From: Deltaproteobacteria bacterium
GTDB taxonomy: Bacteria; Desulfobacterota; GWC2-55-46
Reading direction: 5' to 3'
Length of the DNA stretch: 64,000 nucleotides
NCBI GenBank assembly: GCA_016219015.1
Contig: JACRCL010000017.1
Coordinates: 1 to 64,000, forward strand
Below are positions 8,782 through 17,985 of this stretch, in pieces. Made by a program: the position numbers and the translations under genes. Positions within the stretch are counted from its first letter, which is position 1, and each line of letters opens with the position of its first letter. Below the pieces are notes generated by a model. The model worked only from the letters and a program-made list of their open reading frames with translations. It was not told the origin of the DNA and did not search any database.

Positions 8782-9855
8782 TCAATCCAGGTCGACTATC
8801 ACCGGCTCACCGGCCCTCGGGGCCCAGACCGTGTCCGGGTTCGGGCATATCGCCCTTATGGCCGACTCCTCGGACGCCATGTATGTGATGTCGTCCTTGA
8901 TGGCGGCCACGAGCGGGCGGAGCTTTATCCTGTCGTTTATGCCGACGAGCCCCTTGCTGTGCCCGAAGAGTATCGAGAACGGGCCGTTCAGCAGGGCGCT
9001 GCCGTACGTCTGCCTCAGGGCCGTAAGCGCCTCCCGCTCGTCCTTGTCCCTGTCGTCTATCTTCTTCCAGAAAGGAGCGGCCAGCGCGAGGCAGGCCGTG
9101 GGTATCGAGAGCCCGTGCCTCCTTATGAGCAGGTCCAGCATGTAAGCGGCGACCTCGGTATCCGTAAGGAGCGTGAGCTTGTACCCGTACATCTCGAGGT
9201 ACCTCTTGTTTATGCCGTAGGACGATATCTCGCCGTTATGGACTATCGACCAGTCGAGGAGCGTGAACGGGTGCGCACCTCCCCACCAGCCGGGCGTGTT
9301 CGTCGGGAACCTCGTGTGCGCCGTCCAGATGTAGCCCTCGTAATCCTCGATCCTGAAGAACTCGGCTATGTCGCAGGGGTTGCCCACGCCCTTGAACGCC
9401 CCCATGTTCTTGCCTGAGCTGAATATGTACGCGCCTTCAATCTCGGAGTTGACCTTCATTACGGAATTGACGACAAAGTCCGCCTCCTGGACCTCGCCCA
9501 CGAGCCTTTCCTTCAGGGGCTTTACGAAGTACCGCACAAGGAGCGGGCTTATGGAGATGGCCTTCACGGGGAAGGTCGGTATCTCCTCGATCTTCTCGAT
9601 ATGGTAGTTGGCCTTAAGGTACTCCTCGACCGTCCACCTTACCGAGGGCTCGTCGAACATGATGTGGAACGCGTAGAAGTCCTTGAAATCGGGGTATATG
9701 CCGTAGGCCGCGTACCCGGCGCCCAGGCCGTTGCCCCTGTCGTTCATGAGGCAGAGCGACTTTACTATCTCGGCGCCGCTGAGCCTCCTCTTTTTTTTGC
9801 TTATGAGGCCCGTAAGCCCGCAGCCGGATATGTCTTTCTGATAGTTATGGTCCAC
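8782..9855 (-). CDS. Glutamate synthase class II glutaminase subunit (archaeal-type, GltB1)
   Basis: Class II (Ntn-type) glutamine amidotransferase that releases ammonia from glutamine for the synthase subunit. The nucleophile Cys is likely Cys12 in ISGCGLTGLISKKK, so a short propeptide would be removed. Other family features are TRFPTNTPGWWGGAHPF, VHNGEISSYGINKRYLE and LTDTEVAAYMLDLL. Length 357 suits the stand-alone subunit. Translation probably begins at the GTG ending at 9855, which has GAGG 6 nt upstream. It lies between the HdrC-like gene (21 bp) and gltB2 (56 bp). Confidence 0.9.
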   Translation of the reverse strand: MDHNYQKDISGCGLTGLISKKKRRLSGAEIVKSLCLMNDRGNGLGAGYAAYGIYPDFKDFYAFHIMFDEPSVRWTVEEYLKANYHIEKIEEIPTFPVKAISISPLLVRYFVKPLKERLVGEVQEADFVVNSVMKVNSEIEGAYIFSSGKNMGAFKGVGNPCDIAEFFRIEDYEGYIWTAHTRFPTNTPGWWGGAHPFTLLDWSIVHNGEISSYGINKRYLEMYGYKLTLLTDTEVAAYMLDLLIRRHGLSIPTACLALAAPFWKKIDDRDKDEREALTALRQTYGSALLNGPFSILFGHSKGLVGINDRIKLRPLVAAIKDDITYMASEESAIRAICPNPDTVWAPRAGEPVIVDLD

Positions 9856-9876
9856 GTCTAACCTCTTTAATAAATA

Positions 9877-10326
9877 TTATTCGCCCTTATGCCCACGCCT
9901 CTCCTTCAGGAGGGCCATGAGCTTCTTGAACTCCTCCGCCCCGGACGCCTTAGGCTCGGGCAGGCCGAACTTCTTACGGGCCGGGAGGGCGGGCTCGCCG
10001 AGCCGGGAGGTCTTGACGAACATCTCCCAGCCCCTCTTGACCTGGGCCGGGTGTACGCCCTTCCTGGCCGCTATCGTCCGTAGCGCCGTCATCGCGTTCT
10101 CGAAGCCGTAGTGCTGGTAGCATATCTCGAGGCAGTGGTGGCACTCGAGGCACTGCCAGATGTGCTTCGAGGTGAGCCACTTCTCGTGGTTCCCGTCGAG
10201 GATGTCCTTTATGACTTCCCTCGGGTCATAGCCGGGGATGTGCATGCACGACGGGCAGATCGAAAAGCACGCCCCGCACTTCGAGCACATCTCCAGCAGC
10301 TTCATGTTCAACGTGGCTTCAAGCAT
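9877..10326 (-). CDS. HdrC-like 4Fe-4S protein
   Basis: A 149-residue cytoplasmic protein with two classical 4Fe-4S motifs, CSKCGACFSICPSC near residue 15 and CLECHHCLEICYQHYG near residue 60, as in heterodisulfide reductase subunit C and the electron-transfer domain of GlpC/GlcF proteins. It passes electrons between iron-sulfur partners. The HdrB-like gene lies 15 bp upstream and glutamate synthase genes lie downstream on the same strand, so it probably feeds or is fed by the glutamate synthase. A link to true methanogen heterodisulfide is not implied. Confidence 0.85.
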   Translation of the reverse strand: MLEATLNMKLLEMCSKCGACFSICPSCMHIPGYDPREVIKDILDGNHEKWLTSKHIWQCLECHHCLEICYQHYGFENAMTALRTIAARKGVHPAQVKRGWEMFVKTSRLGEPALPARKKFGLPEPKASGAEEFKKLMALLKERRGHKGE

Positions 10327-10341
10327 CTCTTTATCCGGTCT

Positions 10342-11289
10342 TCAGCTCAGGAGGTTGGGGCCGCTTAGGCCCTCCTCGATGGCCGCTTCGCGCGACGGCT
10401 TATTTGCAAGCGACTCCCACTTCTTTATGAAAGGCTCGCAATCGACCCTGTGGGAGGTCATGCCGAGTTCCTCGGCGGTATATCCCATCGACAGTCCGAG
10501 AAGCTCCGTGAAATATATAACGGGTATGCCGAAACGCTCGCCCTCTTTCTCCATCAGGAACTGGTTGTTGTCGAACTGGAGGAAACAAGAGGGGCAGCAG
10601 AGCACCAGCGCGTCGGCCCCGATGGATTTCAATTCTCTCAATTTTATCCTCGCGAAATGCAGGGCCCTGTCGTGCTCGTCGATCCTATCGAGCCCCTGCC
10701 CGCAGCACATGAGCTTTGTCAAGAACTGCAGCGACTCCGCGCCCATGGCCCTTATGAGGTTGTCGAACTTCTGGGGGTTCAGCGGGTCGTCGTTACGGAG
10801 CGCGTGCGACGGCCTTATCATGTGGCAGCCGTAGTGGAGCGCTATCTTCATGCCGGAGAAGTCCCTCTTCATCTTCTGCTTTATGGCGAGGAGGCCGACC
10901 GTGTCGTGGAAGAACGGGACGAGGTGATGGAGCTTCGCCTTTCCCGTGAACTCCCTGCCGACCTCTTTGAGCATGCCGTTGACGGAATCCTTCTCCTTCG
11001 GGTTGGCCTTGAGCTCGCAGCTTACGGTGGCGAGGTTGGAGACGCACCCCGTGCACGGGCTTACAAGGTCGTACCCGAGCTCGTCCACGAGCGCGACGTT
11101 CCTGGCCGCCGTGAGGACGAAGGCGGCGTGGTCTATGTTGTTTACAAGGGATTTTTCGGGGCAGCAGGTGAATCCGTCTATGTCCCTGTAGGGCAGGCCG
11201 AACGCCTCCAGCACGGTGCGCGTTGACTTTTCAATAAAAGGGAAGCGGGTCTGTATGGTGCAGCCCCAGAATACGGCAAACTCTTTCAT
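10342..11289 (-). CDS. HdrB-like CCG-domain protein
   Basis: A 315-residue protein with two cysteine-rich CCG domains: FTCCPEKS followed by SPCTGCVSNL, then HYGCHM, LMCCGQGLDR and VLCCPSCFLQFD. In heterodisulfide reductase subunit B such motifs hold non-cubane 4Fe-4S clusters that carry out disulfide or related two-electron chemistry. It is the first gene of the hdrB-hdrC-gltB1-gltB2-gltB3 operon. Ribosome-binding site GAAGGAA precedes the ATG. The substrate is unknown; a thiol/disulfide or quinone-linked donor for glutamate synthase is an inference from context. Confidence 0.85.
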   Translation of the reverse strand: MKEFAVFWGCTIQTRFPFIEKSTRTVLEAFGLPYRDIDGFTCCPEKSLVNNIDHAAFVLTAARNVALVDELGYDLVSPCTGCVSNLATVSCELKANPKEKDSVNGMLKEVGREFTGKAKLHHLVPFFHDTVGLLAIKQKMKRDFSGMKIALHYGCHMIRPSHALRNDDPLNPQKFDNLIRAMGAESLQFLTKLMCCGQGLDRIDEHDRALHFARIKLRELKSIGADALVLCCPSCFLQFDNNQFLMEKEGERFGIPVIYFTELLGLSMGYTAEELGMTSHRVDCEPFIKKWESLANKPSREAAIEEGLSGPNLLS

Positions 11290-11394
11290 CTCGTAAGGTT
11301 CCTTCTCTCAACAGCCAAAAGAAAAAATAATCTCAAAAAGCAACGCGTCCCGGCGAGGCCGGGGAAGGACTGCACATCAGGATGTCTTTATTTG

Positions 11395-11432
11395 ATGATT
11401 CCAGCCCGCCTTCAGGGCTGGGCCGGAATCAT
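11395..11432. other. Inverted repeat downstream of the ferredoxin gene
   Basis: ATGATTCC and AGCCC pair with GGGCT and GGAATCAT around a 7-nt loop, giving a 13-bp stem with a 5-nt bulge. It lies 44-80 bp beyond the ferredoxin stop. No T run follows on either strand, so an intrinsic terminator is possible but weak. Confidence 0.4.
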
Positions 11433-11475
11433 AACGGATATGCGGACAGCAAAACCTCAAGGCTTAAACGCCGCT

Positions 11476-11667
<192 letters not shown>

Positions 11668-11690
11668 TCACCACCTTCCGTTTGTTATTG

Positions 11691-11836
11691 CAGGCTATCT
11701 CTAAAAATTGTTCTTTTCCCTGACCTCTGCGTCAGGCGCGAAAATAAAAATACTCACATATTAACATATATGCTCCGCTTTTTATTTCCGCCCTTCCTTG
11801 ACTTCAGAAAAAATTCCTAATTTTTAGAGGCACCCT
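11691..11836. repeat. Family-1 palindromic element, copy A (inverted orientation)
   Basis: About 145 bp with ends GGCTATCTCTAAAAATT and AATTTTTAGAGGCACCC. The two halves are near reverse complements over the full length, so the transcript would fold into one long imperfect hairpin. Internal landmarks are TTCCGCCCTTCCTTGACTT and a T/A-rich centre (ACATATATG). It lies in the upstream region of the ferredoxin gene. No coding potential. Confidence 0.85.
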
Positions 11837-11978
11837 GTATTGTTAGCCGGTACTCAGTTCCTATTGTATACAGTATACTAACGCAGGTTTCAAAAAAAGA
11901 CAAGATTTTTTTGGAAGCACTTTTGTATTTCATTAAATACATAATACAATCAAATATTTGCAGACAAAATAAAAATCT
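11837..11978. other. A/T-rich intergenic stretch
   Basis: Between copy A of the family-1 repeat and the end of the methyltransferase gene. It is markedly A/T-richer than its surroundings. I see no gene, terminator or clear promoter in it. Confidence 0.4.
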
Positions 11979-12662
11979 TTATCCCCTGCCTGTCTTTTTA
12001 AGGACGCAGAACAGGGCCTTTGGAAATGGGGTTAAAGTCCCGTGGAATACCGTATCCTCTATCGACAGGAGATCGAACTTGCCCTCAAAAAGTCTCCTTA
12101 TATCTTCTTTCTTAAAACGATAAGGCCCGCCTTTCATCCGCTCAAGGTGGCTGAAGGCCTTCAGGAAGAGAAAGCCGCCCTCCCTTAAAAGCCCGCTTAC
12201 GGCCGATACATAGTCCTTGCGCCTCTTTGGCGGAAGCGTATGGAAGCAGCCCCTGTCGAATATGAGATCGAACCTCTCCGTAAGCCGCGTATGGAGTATG
12301 TCGTCCTCGATAAAGGCGATCTCGAGGCCCCTCTTCTTCGCCTCTTTTGCCGCGTTCCCTACGGCAGTGGCCGAAAGGTCCGTGGCCGTCACCCGGAAGC
12401 CCAGGAGGGCCAGCGCGCTGGCCTGGGTGCCGGGGCCTGTGCCGATATCGAGCGCGGCGCCTTTTTTTCCGAGCTCTTGCAGGGCGCTTTCAAGGTCAGG
12501 GTCGAGCGGCGGGTAATACCACGGCATCGTTTCCGTCCGCTCATTTCTATAAAGACTCTCCCAGTCGGGGAAGTCGATAGGGTCTTTGGTCTTACGCATC
12601 TCATCGGATATTTTATCATAAACAAGACATTTTCCATAGAAATCGAGTCCGCAAGTCGTCAT
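11979..12662 (-). CDS. Class I SAM-dependent methyltransferase
   Basis: The Rossmann-fold SAM site is clear: motif I LDIGTGPGTQASALAL, the acidic ATDLSATAV, and FIEDDIL, followed by FDLIFDRGCFHTLPPKRR, reminiscent of thiopurine/tellurite methyltransferase-like (TehB/TPMT) proteins. The substrate cannot be read from the sequence. The ATG at 12662 lies inside the end of a family-3 repeat (GAATGAC), so the first 21 codons may be repeat-derived; an in-frame ATG at 12599 (MRKTKDPIDFPDWESLY) is a good alternative start. No neighbour on the same strand is close enough to suggest an operon. Confidence 0.8.
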   Translation of the reverse strand: MTTCGLDFYGKCLVYDKISDEMRKTKDPIDFPDWESLYRNERTETMPWYYPPLDPDLESALQELGKKGAALDIGTGPGTQASALALLGFRVTATDLSATAVGNAAKEAKKRGLEIAFIEDDILHTRLTERFDLIFDRGCFHTLPPKRRKDYVSAVSGLLREGGFLFLKAFSHLERMKGGPYRFKKEDIRRLFEGKFDLLSIEDTVFHGTLTPFPKALFCVLKKTGRG

Positions 12663-12742
12663 TCTGAGGAGCCGAAGGCGACGAAGAATCCGTACTTGTT
12701 GGTCCCTTTTGCTCCGGGGTTCTTCGCTTTGCTCAGAATGAC
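12658..12742. repeat. Family-3 palindromic repeat, copy 2
   Basis: GTCATTCTGAGGAGCCGAAGG at the left and CTTTGCTCAGAATGAC at the right form an inverted repeat of the GTCATTCTGAG/CTCAGAATGAC type with GAAGAATC and GTTCTTCG inside. It overlaps the 5' end of the methyltransferase reading frame. Confidence 0.85.
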
Positions 12743-12781
12743 AGGCTAAAATGCCCTGGCTATTTTTTTCCGCAGCCCCCG

Positions 12782-14203
12782 CTAAAATTTAAGCGCGAGG
12801 AGCTTCATCTCCGTCATCTCCTCTATCGCGTACCTTATCCCCTCCCTCCCGAACCCGCTCATCTTTACGCCGCCGTAAGGCATGCTGTCTACCCTGTACG
12901 TCGGTATGTCGTTCACTATCACCCCGCCCACGACAAGCCTCTCGTAAGCCGAGAATATCCGCGCCGCGTCTTTTGTGAATACTCCGGCCTGCAGGCCGTA
13001 CATGGACCTGTTGACCTCGTCTATCGCGGCTTCGAAGGAATCATACGGCTCAAGCGTCACTACCGGGGCGAACGCCTCCTCGCCGCAGACCTTCATGTGG
13101 GGGGCCGTGTTGGTAAGGACCGTCGGCTCCATGAAGCCCCCCTTTCTCTTGCCGCCGAGCAGGACCTTCGCGCCCCCGCTAACCGCCTCTTTTACCCATT
13201 CCTCGGTCCTTATCGCGGCGGCCTCCTCTATCATCGGCCCGATATCAGTAAGCTCATCTAACGGGTCGCCTGACTTAAGCTTCCGGCAATTTTCGAGGTA
13301 GGCGTCCCTGAACCTGTCGAATACGCCCCTGTGGACGTAGATCCTCTGTATCGATATGCATATCTGCCCGGCGTAGGAGAACGCGCCCACGGCGCACCTC
13401 TTCGCGGCGAAGTCGAGGTCGGCGTCCTCGTGTATTATAACCCCGGCGTTGCCGCCGAGCTCTAACGTTATCTTTTTTGTGGCGGCCTTCGCCTTCAACG
13501 CCCAGCCCACTGCCGCCGAGCCTGTGAAGGTTATCTTCTTTATCCGCTCATCAACGATTATCCTTTCGGCGTCCGCGGCCGCGCACGGGACGATGTTCAC
13601 TCCTCCGGCGGGCCATCCGGCCTCGGTTATTATCTCGCCGAGTATAATTGCCGACAGCGGGGTCTTTGACGCGGGCTTTATGATGATGGGGTTCCCGCAC
13701 GCCATGGCGGGCGCCACCTTATGTGCCACGAGGTTAAGGGGGAAATTAAAGGGCGTGATGCCGAAGACAACGCCCACCGGGAACCTCCTCACAATGCCGA
13801 CCCTGCCCTCGGAGCCTGCCGCCAGGTCGAGGGGTATGACCTCGCCCCCGAGGCGTTTGGCCTCTTCGGCGGCTATCCGGAACGTGTTCTGCGCCCTCCT
13901 CGCCTCCGCCCTCGCGTCTTTTATCGGTTTGCCCGCTTCAAGGGCTATTACTCTGGCAAGCTCCTCCTCCCTTTTTTTAAGCCCCTCCACAACCTTCTCG
14001 ATAAGCTCGGCCTTCTTATATGAAGGGAGGGCCTTCAAGGCCCCGAACGAGGATTCTGCCGCGGCCAAAGCTTCTTCGAGCTCCTTTTCCCCGGCGAGGT
14101 AAGTAGTCCCGGCGGCGCTGCCGTCATACGGGCTTACGACCTTAAGCTCCCTTGCCGTTTGCCGCCGCTTCCCGCCTATGAGGATATTATATTCTTTAGC
14201 CAT
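12782..14203 (-). CDS. Aldehyde dehydrogenase (NAD(P)-dependent)
   Basis: A 473-residue member of the ALDH superfamily that oxidises an aldehyde to the acid. Seen are the Asn of FGITPFNFPLNL, the nucleotide-binding FTGSAAVGW, the general base Glu in LELGGNAGVI, the catalytic Cys in AGQICISIQRI, and the C-terminal PYGGVKMSGFGREG. The pattern is closest to lactaldehyde/glyceraldehyde-3-phosphate-type (phosphorylating-independent) ALDHs, but substrate is not predictable. GGAGG 6 nt upstream of the ATG at 14203 fixes the start; the frame runs 7 codons further upstream. Stand-alone gene. Confidence 0.9.
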   Translation of the reverse strand: MAKEYNILIGGKRRQTARELKVVSPYDGSAAGTTYLAGEKELEEALAAAESSFGALKALPSYKKAELIEKVVEGLKKREEELARVIALEAGKPIKDARAEARRAQNTFRIAAEEAKRLGGEVIPLDLAAGSEGRVGIVRRFPVGVVFGITPFNFPLNLVAHKVAPAMACGNPIIIKPASKTPLSAIILGEIITEAGWPAGGVNIVPCAAADAERIIVDERIKKITFTGSAAVGWALKAKAATKKITLELGGNAGVIIHEDADLDFAAKRCAVGAFSYAGQICISIQRIYVHRGVFDRFRDAYLENCRKLKSGDPLDELTDIGPMIEEAAAIRTEEWVKEAVSGGAKVLLGGKRKGGFMEPTVLTNTAPHMKVCGEEAFAPVVTLEPYDSFEAAIDEVNRSMYGLQAGVFTKDAARIFSAYERLVVGGVIVNDIPTYRVDSMPYGGVKMSGFGREGIRYAIEEMTEMKLLALKF

Positions 14204-14333
14204 GAAAGGCCTCCGTTTTCTCATAAATTATAACCAAGGCTAAAAAGATAATAACCGGAAAAACCCCCTTCCGTCAAATGATTACGGGTTGTTTTTAAAT
14301 GCGGCTATGATATAATTTTTTTAAGAAAATTTT

Positions 14334-14460
14334 AGGGTGCCTCTAAAAATTAGGTATTTTTTCTGAGGTCAAGGAAGGGCGGAAATGAAAAGCGGAGCAT
14401 ATGTCCATTTTTATTTTCGCCCTGACACAGAGATCAGGAAAAAGAACAATTTTTAAGCCT
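14334..14460. repeat. Family-1 palindromic element, copy B
   Basis: Left end GGGTGCCTCTAAAAATTAGG, right end AACAATTTTTAAGCC. The central loop region is shorter than in copies C and G (about 127 bp in all). It abuts the 5' end of hflX, whose frame remains open back into the element. Confidence 0.85.
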
Positions 14461-14509
14461 ATATTTAAACAGGGGGTTTTTACTTATCGCACAGGCCTAC
14501 GGAAACCTA

Positions 14510-16144
14510 TTGGGGCTCAAGCCGAGCCAGATCAAACACATCGAACGGATATACAACCGCCGTATCCCGCCGGACCGTATCGTAACGCCCGAGCTCGGAA
14601 GATACATGACCGAGTTGTCGAGGGAAATAAAGAGACAGATAGGGATAATCGTAAACAGGAAGGGGACTATCGTCGCCACCATCGTCGGCGACGAGAAGGA
14701 GATAGTAATCCCCGTGCTCTCCGATTACCCGCTCGGCAGGAGGCACCTGAGGGGCGTAAGGTGCGTCCATACCCACCTGAAGGACGAGCCCCTTACGCAG
14801 GACGACCTTACGGACCTCGCTCTCCTGCGCCTCGACATGATGGCCGCCGTCGGCGTGCTCGAAGACGGTCTTCCGGGTAATATCTATACGGCCCACCTCC
14901 TGCCTTTCAACCCTGAAGGCGTCACATACGAGACAGACCCACCCATACCGTTCCACGGCTATGAGGTTGAAATGGACTCCTTCGTCCGTTCGCTCGAAGA
15001 GGAGATGGGCAGGGCGATATTAAGGGACGTTAAGGACAAACGGGAGCGGGCCATCCTCGTAAGCGTTTCCACGAGGCCCAAAGACGAGCAGATGGAGTCC
15101 CTCGAAGAATTGAAGGAGCTTGCCCGCACGAGCGACGTGGTGGTGCTCGACGCTGTCTGCCAGAGGCCCGAGAAATTAAACCCGAAGTACCTCATGGGCA
15201 CGGGAAAAATAAAGGAGCTTATCATAAAGGCCCTCCAGAAGGAGGCGACCCTCATCATATTCGACCAGGAGCTTACGCCCACGCAGGTGCGCGAGCTCGG
15301 GGCCATAACCGAGCTCAAGGTCATCGACAGGACACAGCTCATACTCGACATATTCGCGAGGAGGGCGCACTCAAGGGACGGCAAGGTGCAGGTGGAGCTC
15401 GCGCAGCTGAAGTACCTGCTCCCGAAGCTGACCGGCAAGGGCACGAGTCTATCGAGGCTCATGGGCGGCATAGGCGGAAGGGGGCCCGGAGAGACGAAGC
15501 TCGAGGTCGATAGAAGAAGGGTGGCGGACAGGATATCCCACCTTGAAAAGGAATTGAAGTCATTGAGCAAGGGGAGATACGAAAGAAGGAGGCAGAGGGC
15601 CGAGAGCGGAATCCCGATCATCTCGATCGTCGGCTACACGAACGCCGGGAAATCGACCCTCCTTAACGCGCTTACAAAGAGCTCTACGCTCGTCGAGGAC
15701 AAGCTCTTCGCAACGCTGGACACGGCCTCGCGGAGGCTCCGTTTCCCGAAGGAGCGGGACGCGGTCATAACCGATACCGTCGGCTTCATAAAGGACCTGC
15801 CCGAGGACCTCTTGAAGGCCTTCAAGGCGACCCTTGAGGAGATGGAAGACGCGGACCTCCTCGTGCACCTTATAGATGTGAGCAACCCGCAGTACGAGAA
15901 GCGCATCTCTACGGTGGAAACGCTCCTCGACGAGATAGGGCTTAAGAGCATACCGAGGCTCCTTGTCTTCAACAAGGCCGACCTCATCGACCCGGTCATC
16001 GCCAGGAACCTCGCCAGGAGGGCCGGGGCCGTTCTCATATCGGCAACGGACCAGTCCACGCTCGCGGGGTTATTGAAAGAGCTTGAGGCGCGCCTGTGGC
16101 CGGGAGAGGCTATAGAGATGGAGGCAACGGGGGAGCAAAGATAA
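14510..16144 (+). CDS. hflX: GTPase HflX
   Basis: Ribosome-associated GTPase that rescues or splits stalled ribosomes. The N-terminal HflX domain contains LGLKPSQIKHIERIYNRR, the middle has the Gly-rich linker GGIGGRGPGETKLEVDRRR, and the G domain shows G1 GYTNAGKS, G3 DTVGF, and G4 NKAD. At over 540 residues it is longer than E. coli HflX (426) because of an extended N-terminal domain, as in several other phyla. The start is unclear: the first usable codon is TTG at 14510 with no good ribosome-binding site, yet homologous-looking sequence (AYGNLLGLKPSQ) begins earlier and the frame is open back to 14426 inside repeat copy B. The repeat may have replaced the original start. Confidence 0.93.
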   Translation: MGLKPSQIKHIERIYNRRIPPDRIVTPELGRYMTELSREIKRQIGIIVNRKGTIVATIVGDEKEIVIPVLSDYPLGRRHLRGVRCVHTHLKDEPLTQDDLTDLALLRLDMMAAVGVLEDGLPGNIYTAHLLPFNPEGVTYETDPPIPFHGYEVEMDSFVRSLEEEMGRAILRDVKDKRERAILVSVSTRPKDEQMESLEELKELARTSDVVVLDAVCQRPEKLNPKYLMGTGKIKELIIKALQKEATLIIFDQELTPTQVRELGAITELKVIDRTQLILDIFARRAHSRDGKVQVELAQLKYLLPKLTGKGTSLSRLMGGIGGRGPGETKLEVDRRRVADRISHLEKELKSLSKGRYERRRQRAESGIPIISIVGYTNAGKSTLLNALTKSSTLVEDKLFATLDTASRRLRFPKERDAVITDTVGFIKDLPEDLLKAFKATLEEMEDADLLVHLIDVSNPQYEKRISTVETLLDEIGLKSIPRLLVFNKADLIDPVIARNLARRAGAVLISATDQSTLAGLLKELEARLWPGEAIEMEATGEQR

Positions 16145-16194
16145 AGAAGTCATCGCGGGCGGGCGGAGCAATTATAAAAGAATCAAAAAAAATG

Positions 16195-17250
16195 TCATTT
16201 TCTCCCCTTCAACTCCCCCACCTTCACCCCGACGAGCCTTACTGACCTCAAAAGATCGACTGATTCGAGGAGTTTCAGCGCCGCCGCCCATAAGTCGTTG
16301 AGCGAATCGGTCACGGCCTCGGAGGTAACCTCCCTTGTGACGGTCCTGAAGTCGCTGAAGCGCACCTTTATGGCCACTGTCCTGCCCTTGTACCCCTCGG
16401 CCCTTAGTCTTGAGGCCACGTCTTCCGTAAGCGCGTATAGGGTCTCTTTTATCAAGTAGAGGTCGCTCGTGTCCTCCTCGAAGGTCACTTCCCTGCTCAT
16501 GGACTGCGGCTCCTGGAAGGGGACTACAGGGCTGTTGTCTACGCCTCTGGCGTGCTCGTGGAGCGTCCTTCCGTAGTTCGGGCCGAAGTTCCTCACCAGG
16601 TATGACACCTGCGTTTTCGCGAGCCCGCCTATGGTCCTTATGCCGAGGTCCTTGAGCCTCTTTTCGACCCTCGGCCCCACTCCCCAGAGCTTCCTTACGG
16701 GCATATCCCTGAAAAGGGCCTCTGCCTCGCCCTCTTTTATTATAAAAAAGCCGTCGGGCTTGCCCATGTCGCAGGCCATCTTCGCGAGGAGCTTGTTCGT
16801 GCCTACGCCGACTGAGACAATAAGCCCGGTCTCTCGCTTTACCCTCTTTTTTATCTCGGCGGCCATCTTGGGCGCGTATGAGAAGGGGTCTTTCTCCCCC
16901 TCCCCCTGCCCCATCACCTCGATGAAGGCCTCGTCAAGGCCGAAGGACTCGACAAGCGGGCTATAGTCCCGCAGTATCGTCATGAACCTCTCCGATTCCT
17001 TCTCGTATGAAGCGAAATCGACCGGGAGGAAGACGGCCTCCGGGCATTTCCTGAGGGCGGTCTTCAGAGCCATGCCTGAGGTGACGCCGTATGCGCGGGC
17101 CTCGTAAGAGGCGGCCGAGACGACGCCCCTTTTCGAAGGGTCGCCGGAGCCGCCGACGATAACGGGCCTGCCTTTCAGCTCTGGCTTCCTCTTCAACTCG
17201 ACCGAGGCGAAGAACGCGTCTATGTCGGCATGGATGACTGCGCGGGGCAT
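16195..17250 (-). CDS. dinB: DNA polymerase IV (Y family)
   Basis: Error-prone translesion polymerase. The 351-residue protein has the palm motif HADIDAFFASVE (metal ligand Asp9), the second acidic motif SFGLDEAFIEV, GVGTNKLLAKMACDMGKPDG, a helix-hairpin-helix thumb segment (VGPRVEKRLKDLGIRTIGGL), and a little-finger domain ending GVKVGELKGRK. A clear C-terminal clamp-binding motif of the QLxLF type is not evident. It converges with hflX, 50 bp apart. No LexA box was recognised upstream, where a family-2 repeat lies within 35 bp of the start. Confidence 0.95.
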   Translation of the reverse strand: MPRAVIHADIDAFFASVELKRKPELKGRPVIVGGSGDPSKRGVVSAASYEARAYGVTSGMALKTALRKCPEAVFLPVDFASYEKESERFMTILRDYSPLVESFGLDEAFIEVMGQGEGEKDPFSYAPKMAAEIKKRVKRETGLIVSVGVGTNKLLAKMACDMGKPDGFFIIKEGEAEALFRDMPVRKLWGVGPRVEKRLKDLGIRTIGGLAKTQVSYLVRNFGPNYGRTLHEHARGVDNSPVVPFQEPQSMSREVTFEEDTSDLYLIKETLYALTEDVASRLRAEGYKGRTVAIKVRFSDFRTVTREVTSEAVTDSLNDLWAAALKLLESVDLLRSVRLVGVKVGELKGRK

Positions 17251-17280
17251 CTATTGGACCTTTCAGGGAGATATAAACAT

Positions 17281-17430
17281 GTTGCTGAAAAACTCAAAAT
17301 CACATCAGGCTGCTCAAAAAGTTCAAGATGCAAGGAGTCGAAAAATGAGGAATGAGACGTACTCATCTTGTACGCCGCAATGACGAATTTTGAAGACGAC
17401 GCCGCAGATTGGGCTTTTTCAGCAGCCTGA
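17281..17430. repeat. Family-2 palindromic element, locus a
   Basis: Contains CAGGCTGCTCAAAAAGTTC at 17310 and CTTTTTCAGCAGCCTG at the right end, forming an imperfect inverted repeat, preceded by a partial tandem terminus (TTGCTGAAAAACTCAAAATC). The same layout is seen at 41720. It lies just upstream of dinB. Confidence 0.75.
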
Positions 17431-17519
17431 TAAGGAAAGGAGTATAGCACAGCTCCTGTGGGGTTGGATAGGAAGTGTTTCAATAGTGCGGGTCTGCGGC
17501 AGGCGAAAAGACGGCCCTC

Positions 17520-17906
17520 TCAGGCCGTAAGGTGCTTTCTGGCGGATTTTACTATCTCGTCGGCGAAGTAAGGCTTCCTTATGAACTCGTCTATCATCCC
17601 CTCCCTTATACCCTGGAGGATGACGTCCTCGGCGTCCCTGAAGTAACCGGTAAAGAGTATGACCTTCGTGTCGGGCCTTACCTTCTTTATCTCCCTGAAG
17701 GTCTCGAGGCCGTTCATGCCGGGCATGACGATATCCATGAAGACCAGCCCGTAGGGGACGTCCTTGACCGCGTTTACGGCCTGCTTGCCGTCCACCACGT
17801 AGGCGGCCTCGAAACCCTCGTCCTTGAGGATCTCGCTCATGCCTATGCCGATGGTCTCCTCGTCGTCGACCACGAGGACCTTGCCCCTAAGCCTGCTGTT
17901 AAGCAT
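17520..17906 (-). CDS. Single-domain response regulator
   Basis: A 128-residue CheY-like receiver with no output domain: acidic pocket VLVVDDEE, phosphoacceptor Asp in LVFMDIVMPGMNG, the Thr of ILFTGYF and the Lys of FIRKPYF. It would act by protein-protein contact. The start at 17906 has GGAG 5 nt upstream; the frame continues upstream through repetitive, hairpin-rich DNA that does not look like protein sequence. No histidine kinase is adjacent, so its partner is unknown. Confidence 0.9.
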   Translation of the reverse strand: MLNSRLRGKVLVVDDEETIGIGMSEILKDEGFEAAYVVDGKQAVNAVKDVPYGLVFMDIVMPGMNGLETFREIKKVRPDTKVILFTGYFRDAEDVILQGIREGMIDEFIRKPYFADEIVKSARKHLTA

Positions 17907-17985
17907 CTTCGCTCCTTTTCCCAAGCCCGCCCATGCGGGAGCCCTCGTCTGCCGGACGGTCTCCTGAAGGCATAGGTCTTTGAAT

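Noticed and set aside
14401-14880. Open frame starting with ATG inside repeat copy B and running through hflX
   Set aside because: It is in the wrong frame for HflX and gives an Arg-rich product typical of frame-shifted GC-rich coding DNA.
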